A DNA stretch of 64,000 nt from Monodelphis domestica. Its lineage: Eukaryota; Chordata; Mammalia; Didelphimorphia; Didelphidae. Positions within the stretch are counted from its first letter, which is position 1; the number at the start of each line of letters is the position of its first letter. The position numbers and the translations under genes are program-made. The notes under the pieces were generated by a model. That model searched no databases. It worked only from the letters and a program-made list of their open reading frames with translations, and had not been told where the DNA came from. The stretch spans positions 247,217,658 to 247,281,657 of the forward strand of contig NC_077234.1 in the NCBI RefSeq assembly GCF_027887165.1. The letters run 5' to 3'. Shown here piece by piece: positions 21,926 through 34,090 of the stretch.

Positions 21926-24434
21926 TCACTGATTTAACAGTGTACCTTTTCTACCAATCAAGTTGATACTAAGAGAACAGGCTCAGGATGAGATGAATAG
22001 CAGTCACTAAAAAAAGAATATTCATGGATTCCTAAGAAGAGTAGTCATGATACCTAAGGAAAGAGGTGATTGAGTCATTTGGGAAAGTGTAAAGCCACAT
22101 TTCTCACCTTTTATTGGAAACATCCATGGTGTTCTTTTCATTATGTAGAATTTCCCTGAGAGAATATTAACAAAGGACAGAGTTAAAGTTGACTCACAAA
22201 GGTGATCAATCAAATGATTGTCTTTATAGTTAGTCTTAATTTGACCATAATATCCTTTTATACCTGCTTCCTATTTTTCCTTCATTGTAGTTGCCAATAT
22301 CTGGCTTTTATGATTATTTCACCTTAGCCCCTTCACATTTAGAAAAGGGAAATTAGACATTAGACTTTAGACCACTATCTCTTCCTCAAGGAGATGTCTG
22401 GGATGCACTTTATGGGCTTATTTCAAATGAAAAGAATTGAATTTCATTTTAGATCATTAAAAAATTGTGATGTTGGTTTAGTTAATTAGAAACTTTATTA
22501 TCACAAAACTAGGAAATAGGATCTCTCCTGAATCAGGGGTTCTGAACCTGATCCAAGGTGGGGTCCATGAACAGAATTCAGGGGACTCTACTTGGTTGAG
22601 GAAAAAACACACCTTTATTTCAGATGTGGGTTCAAGTACTATCTTCTGACGCATATTGACTATGACTCTTTGAACGTCATAATCTTATTCTGTTATTGAC
22701 ATCGAAAGTATATCTATATATGTGTGTGTGTGTTGCAGAGAAGTTGCCAAATTTGTATTGGTAAAGGGAGTTTCCTCACCTGAGCCTTTTGAATACTAAT
22801 GAAATCACCTCTCCAGTTTCTATCTCTATCTACATAATTCTCATCTCAGTTTAAAATCCACTCAGCAACATGAGGAGGTTACATCACAAAATCCTCTGCT
22901 GGATAGACCTGGGAATTCAGCAGCACTCAAGTAAACCCAATGCTTCATTCACTCCCCTTCATGAGCTTCTGGGACCAAGAATCAGTCAAAATAGCTGGAG
23001 TCAGTATCACCTGAAGCCTAAATAATTCTATTAAAGTGAGAAATCCAGCATGGCAAAGTGACCCTTATGGAAGATAGAACAAGCACAATATGCTCTTTCT
23101 TGCTTATGTTCCCCAGGGAATTCAAAGCAGCAGCCTCATGGAGACCTAGTAATGTCTACATTATCAAAATAAAAGCAGGAAACCTTGGAGAAATTTGTCA
23201 CAGGTTTTTCTTCTTTGTAGGTTCTTGAGGAATATTTGCCAACTTAATAATTAGCAACCTGTTTCTGATGAAACTAGCACAAATGCTGTTTAGCTTTTAG
23301 AGATTGGGTTTCTTTCATTTTATGACAGCACCTGTTTCCTGTTTCCCAGGACCTTTACGGCAAACTCTAACCTCTTAAGGATTCTATCTGACCAAAAGAA
23401 AATATTTATTTTACATTAGTTTTTCTCCTATTGTTTTAATCTTTTGCTAGTTTCCTCGTACCACTTGTAATTAAATGAGTATATTGGATTATCACAAGAA
23501 TTACCTTTGGAAATTACTTTTCTAAATCACTTTGGGCTCCACAAAATTCTTCCACAAACTCTGCTAGAAACCTCTCTTTTTTTTCAGGGATAGTTCAAAA
23601 GATGCTTTTGCTTACAACTGTAGGAGTGCCATAATTTTTCTGTTCTCTAGCTCCAAAGAATTGTAATCTGAACTCTGTCATTATGAGAATATCTCAAGCA
23701 CTCTCTTTTTCTCTGACTGTGGAGTGCATACCTCCGACTTTTTCTTTCTTCCATTTCTGTTCCTATGAGAATATTTGTCCCTCAGGACTTCTGGTGACCC
23801 TCAACCCCTTTCTCCCCTCCCTAGCCCTGGTTTTGAAGAGCCTCTCACCAATAGGAACGTCAGTAAGAGCAGGAACTAATGTATATCAAAGTCCCGGGAA
23901 CTTGGACCACTCCACTTCCAGTGACCTGGGAAGTTAAAAATCTCTTCTGAAGAGAAGAATAAAGAGCAATAATATAGTAATCAGTAGAAACAAAGCAATA
24001 ATAAAGAGTAATAATAAGTAATCAGTAGAAACAAAGCAAGTGAGAAAACAAACAAAAATTGCTTGTCTAGAAAAATAGGAATCTGTTACAAAAGGAAAGT
24101 ACCCTTGGATGAAGAGAAATCTAGATGTCTACTAAACCACCTATGTATAACAGGACTGGCCTTTAGTCCTTTTTCTCTAATAGGGGGCCTTAAGTCATCA
24201 CTGACATCACAGAGCCTGAATTATCCTTGGTCCCTAGTGGTAGCAGTCAAGACAGGATGCAATCAGAAGTAAGTCTGTCCTATGCACTCTGCTAGGTCAA
24301 GAACATAAACATCTCTCCCTGCTTATTATGTCCTCTGTTAGGCTAGGATCTCCTTGAGGGCAGGGATAACCCTTTGCCTCTTTTTGGATCCCCAGCACTT
24401 AGAATAGTTTCTGGCAAAAAGCAGGTGCTCTTCA
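21926..24434. other. Intergenic, no gene seen
   Basis: Unique AT-rich sequence. An interspersed-repeat-like piece lies near 22522-22600 (GGTTCTGAACCTGATCC, GGGGTCCATGAACAG). An L2/MIR 3' tail lies at about 24325-24430 (CTCCTTGAGGGCAGGGAT, then CCCCAGCACTTAGA). Short open frames are not supported. Confidence 0.5.
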
Positions 24435-26570
24435 ATTAGAGAAGAAAAAGAAATTGAAGGTATTAAAATTGGCAATGAGAAGACCAAGCTATCACTCTTT
24501 GTGGACGATATGATGGTTTACTTAAGGAACCCCAAAGAATCAGCCAAAAAGCTAGTGGAAATAATCAACAACTTTAGCAAAGTTGCAGGATACAAAATAA
24601 ACCCACATAAGTCATCAGCATTTCTATATATCTCCAACACATCTAAGTAGCTAGAATTAGAAAGAGAAATTCCATTTAAAATCACCTTAGACAATATAAA
24701 ATACTTGGAATTCATCTGCTGAGACAAACACAAGAACGATATGAACACAACTACAAAACACCCTCCACACAGTTACAACTAGATCTAAATAATTGGAAAA
24801 ACATTGATTGCTCATGGGTGGGATGAGCTAATATAATAAAAATGATAATCCCACCCAAATTAATTTACCTATTTAGTGCCATACCCATTGAACTACCAAA
24901 AAACTTCTTTACTGAATTAGAAAAAAACCATAACAAAGTTCATTTGGAAGAACAAAGGATCAAGGATATCCAGGGAAATCATGGAAAAAATGCGAAGGAA
25001 GGAGGCCTTGCAGTCCCAGATCTCAAACTATACTATAAAGCAGCGGTCATCAAAACAATATGCTACTGGCTAAGAGATAGAAAGGAGGATCAGTAGAATA
25101 GACTTGTGGTAAATGACCTCAGCAAGAAAGTCTATGACAAACCCAAAGACCCCAGCTTTTGGGACAAAAATCTACTATTTGATAAAAACTGCTGGGAAAA
25201 TTGGAAGACAGTGTGGGAGAGATTAGGTTTGGATCAACCCCTCACACCCTACACCAAGATAAACTCAGAATGGGTGAATGACTTGAATATAAAGAAGGAA
25301 AATGTAAGGAAACTAGATGAACACACAATAGTATACATGTTAGACCTTCGGGAAGGGAAAGGCTTTAAAACCAAGCAAGACATAGAAAGAGTCACAAAAT
25401 GTAAAATAAATAATTTTGACTACATCAAATTAAAAAGCTTCTGTACAAACAAAGCCAATGTAACTAAAATCAGAAGGGAAACAACAAATTGGGAAACAAT
25501 CCTCATAGAAACCTCTGACAAAGTTTTAATTACTCAAATTTATAAAGAGCTAAATCAATTGTACAAAAAATCAAGCCATTCTCCAATTGATAAATGGGCA
25601 AGGGACATGAACAGGCAGTTCTCAGCCAAAGAAATCAAAACTATTAATAAGCACATGAAAAAGTGTTCTAAATCTCTTATAATCAGAGAGATGCAAATCA
25701 AAACAACTCTGAGGTATCACCTCACACCTAGCAGATTGGCTAACATGATAGCAAAGGAAAGTAGTGAATGCTGGAGGGGATGTGGCAAAGTTGGGACATT
25801 AATTTATTGCTGGTGAAGTTGTGAATTGATCCAACCATTCAGGAGGTCAATTTGGAACTATGCCCAAAGGGTGCTAAAAGACTGTCTGCCCTTTGATCCA
25901 GCCATAGCACTGCTGGGTCTGTACCCCAAAGAGATAATGGACAAAAAGACATGTACAAGAATATTCACAGCTGCACTCTTTGTGGTGGCAAAAAATTGGA
26001 AAACGAGGGGATGCCCATCAATTGGGGAATGGCTAAACCAATTGTGGTATATGTTGATGATGGAATACTATTGTGCTGAAAGGAATGATGAACTGGAGGA
26101 ATTCCATGGAGACTGGAACGACCTCCAGGAAGTGATGCAGAGTGAGAGGAGCAGAACCAGGAGAACATTGTACACAGTGATGGATACACTGTGGTACAAA
26201 CGAATGTAATGGACTTCTCCATTAGTGTCAATGCAATGTCCCTGAACAATCTGCATGGATCTAGGAGAAAAAAACCCACTATCCATTAGCAGAGGACAAA
26301 CTGTGGGAGTAAAAACACTGACGAAAAGCAACTGTTTGACTACGGGCTTGAGGGGATATGATTGAGGAGAGACTCTAAATGAACACCCTAATGCAAATAC
26401 CAACAACATGGAAATGGGTTCGAATCAAGGACACATGTGATACCCAGTGGAATCGTGTGTCGGCTATGGGAGGGGTGGTGGGAGGGAGGGAGGAAAAGAA
26501 AATGATCTTTGTTTCCAATGAATAATGTTTGAAAATAACTAAAAAATAATGTTTAAAAGGAAAAAAATAA
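24435..26570 (+). mobile_element. 5'-truncated L1 (ORF2 C-terminal half and 3' UTR)
   Basis: Begins inside the RT domain ([10 protein letters not shown]) and continues through ORF2 in several frames. 25106-25816 encodes 236 residues and 25826-26209 the conserved C-terminus (LPFDPAIALLGLYPKE, CPSIGEWLNQLWY), ending at the stop at 26209. A stop codon splits these two pieces at 25816. A 3' UTR with 'GGAGGGGTGGTGGGAGGG' and an A-rich tail follows. Long remaining frames suggest a fairly recent insertion. Confidence 0.92.
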
Positions 26571-27284
26571 TTGATCAACTTAATGATCAACTATAATTTG
26601 GAAGATTGGTGGAGAAGAACCCTACTCATCTCCTGGCAGAGAAATAACACATTATTATGGAGAACAAGAAATTAATTTTTAGATTTGACCACTGTAAGAA
26701 TGTTTTGCTTAATTATGCTTGTGTAATGTAAGGGGTTCTTCCTTCCTATTTAATGGATGGGAGATGGGAAGGGGAAAAATAATGCTTGATAATTTGTTGG
26801 TTCATTTTTTTTTAATTAGAGTGGCCTCTACAGTCACTTTTACCATTAAATTTATCATCCTATTAAAAAAAAATGTGTGTGCTCTTATTAAAGTGCTGAT
26901 TGATTGATTGAACCTTTAGGTATAGTCTCCTTTTCGACCACTTCCTGAGATCCTTGTATTCAGGCCACAATGAAAAAGTACAAATTCCAAATTCTTTTGT
27001 AGTCCTAAATGTGACAAATGAAAATGATAAAGTCAACTCCATTGTAAGCATGTAGCATTTCCATCCATAATGTGTATAATTTTTTTCCTTTGGGATATGG
27101 AAGGTAATAGCTAGTATTAACCAATGGAACAACATAAATGAAAATGCATTTTCTCTTCTTGATCTTTTTCAGAAAAAAAAATTCACTTATCTATTGTTAC
27201 TGTCTGCAACCCACCAAATTGGATGAGGGCATAGCAGGCAAACTTTTATTATGAGTCTCTAGGGTTGAGTCATGGTAATAATAG
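26571..27284. other. Intergenic, no gene seen
   Basis: AT-rich unique sequence with no convincing ORF or repeat beyond short poly(T) and poly(A) runs. Confidence 0.5.
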
Positions 27285-27640
27285 CCGTATTAATGGTTGT
27301 TAAATGACATTTCTACAGACTTAAAGTTTATGAATCATTTTAAAAAAGTTATACATATGATCTCATTTGTCTTCTTGCAGCCACCCTATTGATTCAGGCA
27401 CTTTTGTATGTGACTTTATCAGCATGTGAAACTTCCCCATGTAGACATTCTGTCCACGGATGTGGATTTGCAAATCTGTAACTTTAAAAGTCACAGAGAG
27501 GTAAAGTGACTTACCTTACAGTTACACAATGTATGTCAGAACTCAGGTCTTCCTGACCCCAAGTCCAGCACCAAATGAGATATTCTTACGGCATTTAAGA
27601 CAGTGCCTGACACATAGTAAGTACTATACAAATATTAGCT
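27285..27640 (-). mobile_element. MIR-type CORE-SINE, antisense, worn
   Basis: Antisense words 'CATATGATCTCATTTGTCTT', 'AGAGAGGTAAAGTGACTTAC' and 'TCAGAACTCAGGTCTTCC' appear in order, with extra sequence inserted between them. A tail-like 'ACATAGTAAGTACTATACAA' follows near 27612. Confidence 0.6.
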
Positions 27641-27755
27641 CCTCTTTCTCCTCCTCTTCCTCCTCCTTCTTCACTCCCTCCTCCTCCGTCTCCTTCTCCT
27701 CCTCCTCCCCCTCCTACCACAGTCACCATCACCACCACCACCACTACTACCACAT
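27641..27755. repeat. (TCC)n / (CAC)n trinucleotide tract
   Basis: A CTC/TCC-rich stretch passing into CAC/CTA triplets; its open frame (poly-Ser, poly-His) is a composition artefact. Confidence 0.9.
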
Positions 27756-27779
27756 TAGTTAGGGGATATGATATAGGTG

Positions 27780-28160
27780 ATGAGGCAGCAAAGGTTCTGA
27801 AGGAGTTGTGAGAATAGTGTCATAAAAATCTAGGAAGAAGAAAGGATATAGGAGAGCGTGGTTAACAATGTCAAATTCAGCAACAAAAGTCAAGAAATAT
27901 CAGGACTGAAGATAGACAATCAGTTTTGGCAACTAAATTATCTCTGGAATCATGAAGAAAATAGTTTTAACCGAGAAATGAAATTAGAAGCCAGATTAGA
28001 AAGGCAATGAATGTAGATGGCTTATTCTATATATAGGATGGTAGTTTTAGGAAATTATCCAGTATATTAAAGTTGTTCTTTTAGTTTCTTTGTTTTTAAA
28101 GGATAGGTTTGGCATAGATCTTTTTGAAGGCTTTGATAAGGAATACCAAGGAATTAAAGA
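27780..28160 (-). mobile_element. L2/CR1-clade LINE reverse transcriptase remnant, antisense
   Basis: The minus strand near 27860-27900 reads L-x-F-VAEFDIVNH, matching the L-D-L-SAAFDTVDH motif of L2/CR1 reverse transcriptases. Flanking words agree with the same repeat in antisense. Very old and non-coding. Confidence 0.5.
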
Positions 28161-28353
28161 TGAATAAGTCACTATAAGATTAAGTCTTTTTTTGAAAAAA
28201 TAGACAGTTTTTTGCTGTACATTGTTTTAGAAAATAGAGCCAAATGTTTGTGTACACATTGGAGGAACTGGGTAATCAATTGAGACAAACAAAGAATTGA
28301 AGAGAGAGGTATATACATAGTGACATGTAATGAGTCACAATTTTAAGGCAAAT

Positions 28354-28356
<3 letters not shown>

Positions 28357-28394
<38 letters not shown>

Positions 28395-28632
28395 CTATAT
28401 CCTTCAGCCGTTTCCTTAGGAGGCAACAGATCTACTTCAGTGATGTTATTAATCCAAACATTTCTAGAAATGTCTATAGAGCCATATAAGAAAATCACAT
28501 CATTGATGTATAATTGTCCCTCATTTTTAACCTCATAAGGGTAGATGATTAACTTTATTTGCCACAATAAATTGGCCATTTCAAAGGGAAAAAGTGAACT
28601 TTTTTTTAAGAATAAAACTTTGCTGTCACTGA

Positions 28633-28682
<50 letters not shown>
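28357..28682. repeat. Two (GT)n microsatellites
   Basis: GT runs at about 28357-28392 and 28640-28682, separated by about 250 bp of unique sequence; both are uninterrupted. The open frame spanning them on the minus strand (THTHTH) is an artefact. Confidence 0.93.
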
Positions 28683-28683
<1 letters not shown>

Positions 28684-28699
28684 TGTATGGATGTATTAA

Positions 28700-29320
28700 A
28701 ATGTGTTTGTAATTCCAAATCCAAATCCCCAAATGTCTTGAGCAATGATATCCATCAGTAGAGTCTGTGTAAAGACTGTAAATAAAGGTCTAAATGAATA
28801 TTCAGAGTAGTTAAGTACTGAAGGATGTTTTTAAAAAGAACATTAATTTATAGTCATACTCCATAAGAGGCAGCAACTTATCTGTAACCATCTGAACCAA
28901 CATATAGAGGAAATGTATATAGATTGATCATCAGCATCTTGCGACATCTTTGGTAGTCTCCAGGACAGCAGTCCAGATTTTCAAGGAGGTCAGGCTTGAT
29001 GTTAGTTGATGATCTTGGGCGCCAATTCTTCCTCTTCAGGCATATAGGAATCCTTTGGTCCAGGCTGAAGCTTCTGTTCCTGCAGCCCTGGAGCTCTCAG
29101 TCTTAAAGGAAGTACATGTAATTCTTCCTGCATTCCAAAGCAACCTCAGCTCAGAAGAGAACAAGTTTATTATTATTTTTTAAAACTAATTGATTTTTTT
29201 CTCTTTTGGGAGCTCATTGTTTTCTGAGTCTTCTTTAATCAGGAATTGAGCTGGCCCAGGTCTTCTGTAGCTTTTGAAAGTAATTGAATACTCTGTTTCC
29301 TACTCTTTTGGAAACTCTTC
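28700..29320. other. Intergenic, unclassified
   Basis: No gene seen. About 28915-29115 is more GC-rich than its surroundings (GGTCCAGGCTGAAGCTTCTG, CAGCCCTGGAGCTC) and may be an unclassified repeat. Confidence 0.4.
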
Positions 29321-29324
29321 TAGG

Positions 29325-29600
29325 TAACCATATGTGGAAAAATATTCGTAGCAGTTCATTTTGTGATGGAAAAGAACTGAAAACTAAGTAGATACCATTT
29401 TACTGGGATGAACAAATTATATCATTTGAATATGATAAAATAGTACTATGCTATAAGAGGTGACAAAAGAGAAGTTTCAGGGAAACCTGGGAAGAAGTAT
29501 ATGAAATAATGTTGAGTGAAGTGAACAGAACCAGAACCATTTATGCATAAAAATACTGTCAAGACAAACAACTTGAAAGACTTGAGAACCATCTTTCCAG
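29325..29600 (+). mobile_element. Old L1 3' end fragment
   Basis: Matches the end of ORF2 and the start of the 3' UTR: 'TAGTACTATGCTATAAGAGG', 'GGGAAACCTGGGAAGAAG', 'GTGAAGTGAACAGAACCAGA'. It is diverged from the younger L1 copies in the window. Confidence 0.65.
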
Positions 29601-29609
29601 AGGGTCAAT

Positions 29610-29875
29610 AATGAAGCATAATGATAATATTTAACTTTTGTGAAGTGTTTTATATAGGTTAATAACTTGCTTAAATATTCCTCACATGAATCCTATGAAA
29701 TGGGTGCTATTATTATTCACATACAAGGAAATTGAGGCTGAGAGACATTAAGTGACTTGGCCACGGTTAACCAGCTAATTAAATGTCTGATATAGGTTTT
29801 AAACTCAGAAGTTTCTAACTCCAAATGCAGCATTCAATTAATTATGCCACCTATCTGCCTCTGAGCATGCAACCC
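29610..29875 (-). mobile_element. MIR-type CORE-SINE, antisense
   Basis: Words 'GAAGTGTTTTATATAGG', 'AAGGAAATTGAGGCTGAGAG', 'AAGTGACTTGGCCACGG' and 'ATTATGCCACCTATCTGCC' appear in antisense order. Confidence 0.75.
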
Positions 29876-29899
29876 ATTTCATGATTGAATTGTAATATA

Positions 29900-30180
29900 A
29901 TGAAGATATGTCTAGATGTTGACTTGGGCCCAAGTTCAGAACCTCAAGCAGCAGGAGTGGGGAAGATGGCTTTTGGCTTATGCTGGTGCTTTTTGGTTCA
30001 GTCTCGGTACTGTGGGCTACAATTCCCTATTACTCCAGTGAAACAGACCCTCTCTGCCTACCTTCAAAGTTGTTTTCTGCAGAAAAATTGCTTCACTCTG
30101 TCCTTTTTGGTTCTGTCACTTGAGTATTTTTCTGAAGCATTATTTTAGGGTTGTTTGAAGAGGATTCCTAGAAAGGTTCC
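29900..30180 (-). mobile_element. L1 5' UTR fragment, antisense
   Basis: Similar by eye to the antisense L1 5' end at about 51690-51920: both contain CTGCCTACCTT followed by TTGTTTTCTGCA, then 'AGCATTATTTTA' / 'AGTGTTATTTTA' and 'GAGGATTCCTAGAAAGG' / 'AAAGGATTCGCATGG'. Only this part remains. Confidence 0.55.
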
Positions 30181-31160
30181 AGTTTGCTGTGCCTTAACTG
30201 TCAACTCTTGTCTCTGCTTCTGATATCACAAAATGAAAAATGATAACATCAGGGCAAAAGAACTGTCAGCAATGTTTCGGTTTCAATTTGGGAATAAGTT
30301 GTGGGGCATTCATTCATACATTTAATAATAATTCAGTAAATAATAGGTAAGACACAAAACATATGTGACTATGCCCGGTTTCCTCAATCTTACTGGATTT
30401 GCCATGGGATGCTTCCTCTAACTCTTCCAAGTCCTTGGACAATAAAATACATTTGTATATGAGTTACTTGGCATACTCGATTCCCATACATTAGGAATGT
30501 CCCAGAGGCTATATAGGATGGGCTCACAATAATACCTACATTCCTAATGCTGCCTAAGAAACTTTGGGTTTAGCTTTATCCTCGAATCCAAAGATCAATG
30601 TATTATTTTTTCCACTAACAAGAAAAGGAATCTGTCTACAATTTTATTCACTCAGGCAATACAACAATTAAAAGAAAAAAGTTCACTGGATCAATTGTGG
30701 ACTATGTACAAGATGCTTGAAGACATGAAGGATAAAATGATCAGAGGGCAGAATTCCCTCTTCCCACAAAACTTATGATCTAGTTTGGATGCCCTGAAGA
30801 GGGCATGTGCTGGAGGCATCTGGCTTGTGAGCAGACCGTTGTTAAACTTTCAGTGTGAGCATTAATACCTCAAAAACCTACAGTGGTTCCATATTGATAT
30901 TTGCTTTATTGTTTTGTTGGTTGCCTAAAATTAGGTATTAGTGATACAAGTTACACTTAAATCATTGACAGCACACTCCTTTACAAACATTGTGTGACCT
31001 CAGCAGGAGTGCAGTGGAAGGATCAATGAATGAAGCTTTCACCAAACTGGAAGCCTAGTGACTGTGCGCTAATGATCGCTAGTATTTAGAGAATACTTTA
31101 AAGTCTATAAAATGCTTTAAATTCCTTATTTCATTGAATCTCACAATATCCCTCCCTACT
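30181..31160. other. Intergenic, no gene seen
   Basis: Unique sequence. A short MIR-like antisense piece lies near 31065-31150 (AATGCTTTAAATTCCTTATT). Confidence 0.45.
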
Positions 31161-31181
31161 TACTGCTAACCAATGACCATA

Positions 31182-31700
31182 TACAGGACAGACAAGCCAA
31201 CTTAGCTGAAGCATCAAGTCACTCTAGGGAAGAGACAACATGTGCCAGACACCACCATTGCTATCTCCCTTCAGATCTCGTTGGACCAAGACCCTGAACC
31301 TACAAGCCTTGAACCACCAGACTTGCTTGCAGATCAAGTCCTACAACCATTATTGAGGGGAGAAATGATAGTGGAAAGGGGGCCATCTTCTTTCTGACAA
31401 CTTGGAACTACCTCTGCAATAAACAGCAGATAGGGACAAGAATTCTGCAAATTGCAATGCACCCTTTCTTCTACCCCCATTTTTGCTTCAAACCAAGCAA
31501 CTCCTGTGAAGAAAGGGCCAGCTCTTCCTAATTGTCACCCATCTGCTAAACACAGAGCAGGAAAGCCAGTCTAGGTAAAGCAGCAAGTCATTCTGAGGAA
31601 GAGATAGGAGGCAAAATGTGCCAGGCCAAAGTCAAATTACCACCACCTTGATTATTGTCTCCCTTCAGACCTTGATGGGATGGTTCAGGGCTCTAAAACC
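31182..31700 (+). repeat. Diverged direct duplication, unit about 120-145 bp
   Basis: 31182-31300 and 31556-31700 share words in order: 'AAGCCAACTTAGCTGAAGCA' versus 'AAGCCAGTCTAGGTAAAGCA', 'CAAGTCACTCTAGGGAAGAG' versus 'CAAGTCATTCTGAGGAAGAG', 'ATGTGCCAG', and 'TCTCCCTTCAGA' followed by C-T-x-G-x-T-G-G. About 255 bp separate the copies. Element type unknown. Confidence 0.7.
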
Positions 31701-31830
31701 AAAGAGTCCCGGAAATAGTGACATTAAAGAAGAAATGCTAACATCTATTTTGATGCTACACTTCTAGGACCATGGACTTTCCATCTGACTTTCAGCTGAA
31801 ACTTTCCTTTTGTTATTGTCTTCTCCATTA

Positions 31831-31925
31831 GAATATGAGTTCCTTAAGAATAAGGACTATCTTTTCTATTTGCACTCCCATTAGCATAATGCTTTGTATA
31901 GAATAAATGCTCAATTTACTTCATT
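31831..31925 (+). mobile_element. L2/MIR 3' tail
   Basis: 'TAGAATATGAGTTCCTTAAG', 'AGCATAATGCTTTGTATAG' and 'AATAAATGCTCAATTTA' match the L2/MIR 3' end. Confidence 0.6.
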
Positions 31926-32029
31926 CATTCCCTTATTGAAGATGGAGAACCTATATGAGAAGGGTCACCTTTACTGATATTAGAACTATTTTCAAACATA
32001 GTAAAGGACACTTTCTTTATTTTAGAAAT

Positions 32030-32170
32030 AGAATATTTTATTTAATTATTTAATTATAATAAATATTATTTATTTTATTATATTATAATATTATATTACA
32101 TATAATATTATAAATAAATATTAATTATAATAAATAAATAAAAATATTTAATTAAAAATAGAAATATTTT
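32030..32170. repeat. A/T-only low-complexity tract
   Basis: Roughly 140 bp almost entirely A and T, built from TTAT/ATAA words with many short inverted repeats. Confidence 0.9.
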
Positions 32171-33245
32171 AGAAATATGAAGAAAGTCTAAAATTATCCT
32201 TGTCTGAAGTTTTGGGGCTAATCTGAAAGAGATGACCTACATACGATATCAAATATCCATGAGAGATGAGAGGGACTGCATTAATTATAAGTGATGATGA
32301 TCAATTAGGGTTCTGATGTAAAGAGTCCTTTCTATGGGATGGACTCTGTATAACAGGACTCAGTCCTACTATAAATATGTGAGGAAGCATCCTAATTTTA
32401 TCTGTGTTACCAGTGAGAAACATTTCATGAGAATACAGTGTTATCATTTTGAACAGGCATTTTTTTTCTTTTGAAAACTTTTTTTAAGTCTTCCTCAACA
32501 GAGGAAGCTTGTCCTCACCTGGAAGTGAGCTGGCCCAAATCTATGAAAAGCCACCAAGATATCTGAAATATAATTGTTTCTTTCTCTTCTTGAAATTCCT
32601 TTGGGTGAGAGGCACTTTTGGATGGGGATGTTTGCAGGGGAAATGCAGGATTAGTTACCAAAATGACTTTTTGTTTATGCTAGTCGTGAGCTTTGAAGAA
32701 ATACTGGGAATTTAGTATATTTATTATATTTCTTAACTCTATTTTACTGCAATTTCTTAAGGAGAGTGTCACAAAATTGTCCATAATATCAAAATACAGT
32801 TAATTTCATTCCACTTAAATTAAGAAAACCAGAAAAATCTTTTTAGGGAGTAAAAGTCAGGGGTTGGGGCTGAGCCTGAGGCTATTGATTTTGCTAAAAT
32901 AATGTGATCTAGAATTATTTAGGAGCCATTCACTTGTGATTCCAAGGGCTGAGAAAAGTTAATATTGTCTAAAAAATATCTATTGAAATTATATTTGAAA
33001 TTCCTCTTAGATCTTCATTTTTCTTTTTGTTTTTTTATTGTTCTTTAGTTTATTGAATCAATTTCTAATGAAATGTCCAAAGGAAAGTTAACACTAATCT
33101 CTTAATCATATGTACCTCCATGTAAATGACTTGATCTGTTCTATTCTATGCAATAGATTATACTATAGGTAAGGAGTGATAAGCAGCAGTGAAGTGGTGC
33201 TTGAAGCCAGTGCTTAGTCTTAGGGTCTCAGATATTTTCAGTTAT
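32171..33245. other. Intergenic, no gene seen
   Basis: Unique AT-rich sequence. A 68-codon frame at 32509-32715 shows no recognisable domain and I do not support it as a gene. Confidence 0.45.
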
Positions 33246-34090
33246 AAAGAGGCTGAGCCTGCACAATATCACAGACTTAGTTCTGGTCCTGGAATCTGAC
33301 CTTGAGCAAGTCCCATAACTCCTATCTACCTCAATTTCTTCAGCTGTAAAATAAAGATAATAATAATAGCACAGGTGTTGTGAGAAAAAGGGGAAATATT
33401 TGTAAGTTGCTTTTTATAAACCTTAATCCTTTGTATAAGTGCCAGTTATTACTCTTATTATTATTATATCTCCTAAAATCTTCCAAGTCAAGTGACCCTC
33501 ATTGACTTGGTGTGGTCATTAGTCAATAACTTAAAGTCATTACTTCTTTGTCAATATATTTTTAAAGGGAAACTTCAAGGGAGAAATGGAGAGAAGAAAG
33601 ATGTGTTCCTAAACTGATAATTTTCCTTTTTTCCATCTGGCTTCTGTCATATCTTTCCTTAGCTTTGGTTACTATTCCCCTTGTGAATCTAGGGTCTTAC
33701 CACTTTTCATGTTTCCCATCTTTCTGCTTCTGAACCTATTTTGTTGATACTAAGAATTAACATAATTCAGGTAAAAGAACAGTGGTCTAGAAATCAGAAG
33801 ATCTGGGTTCTAGTTTTGACTGCCCTATAATGCTAGATAAATTAATTGTGCAGTTATTCTTTAGTTTGATTATGAGTTCCATAGTTTACCACTTGTCAAT
33901 ACACTCTAAATTGTTTAAATCAATTTTTGTCTCAGTTTTCTGACATCAAATGAGAAGGAAAAAAAAATATATATATATATTCGTGCCTACCTCATAGGGT
34001 TGTCTTGTGGCCCAAATACAATGAAAATGATTTGGAAACTGTAAGGTGCAATAGAAATGGATAAAGTAGTTCTGTTACTATATTACTACC
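33246..34090 (+). mobile_element. Two worn MAR1/MIR-type SINE fragments
   Basis: 33246-33450: 'ACCTTGAGCAAGTCCCATAA', 'CTCAATTTCTTCAGCTGTAA', 'AATATTTGTAAGTTGC'. 33771-34090: 'AGTGGTCTAGAAATCAGAAG', 'TCTGGGTTCTAGTTTTGAC', then 'TACCTCATAGGGTTGTCTTG'. Both are in sense order and heavily mutated; an (AT)n run sits at about 33967-33980. Confidence 0.6.

Noticed and set aside
25106-26209. Host genes at the long frames here and at 45363-47713
   Set aside because: They are L1 ORF2 segments, shown by the RT box, the SEWVNDLNIKKE word and the CPSIGEWL C-terminus.
28343-28732. 129-codon minus-strand frame with poly-His-Thr ends
   Set aside because: Its length comes from two GT microsatellites lacking stops.
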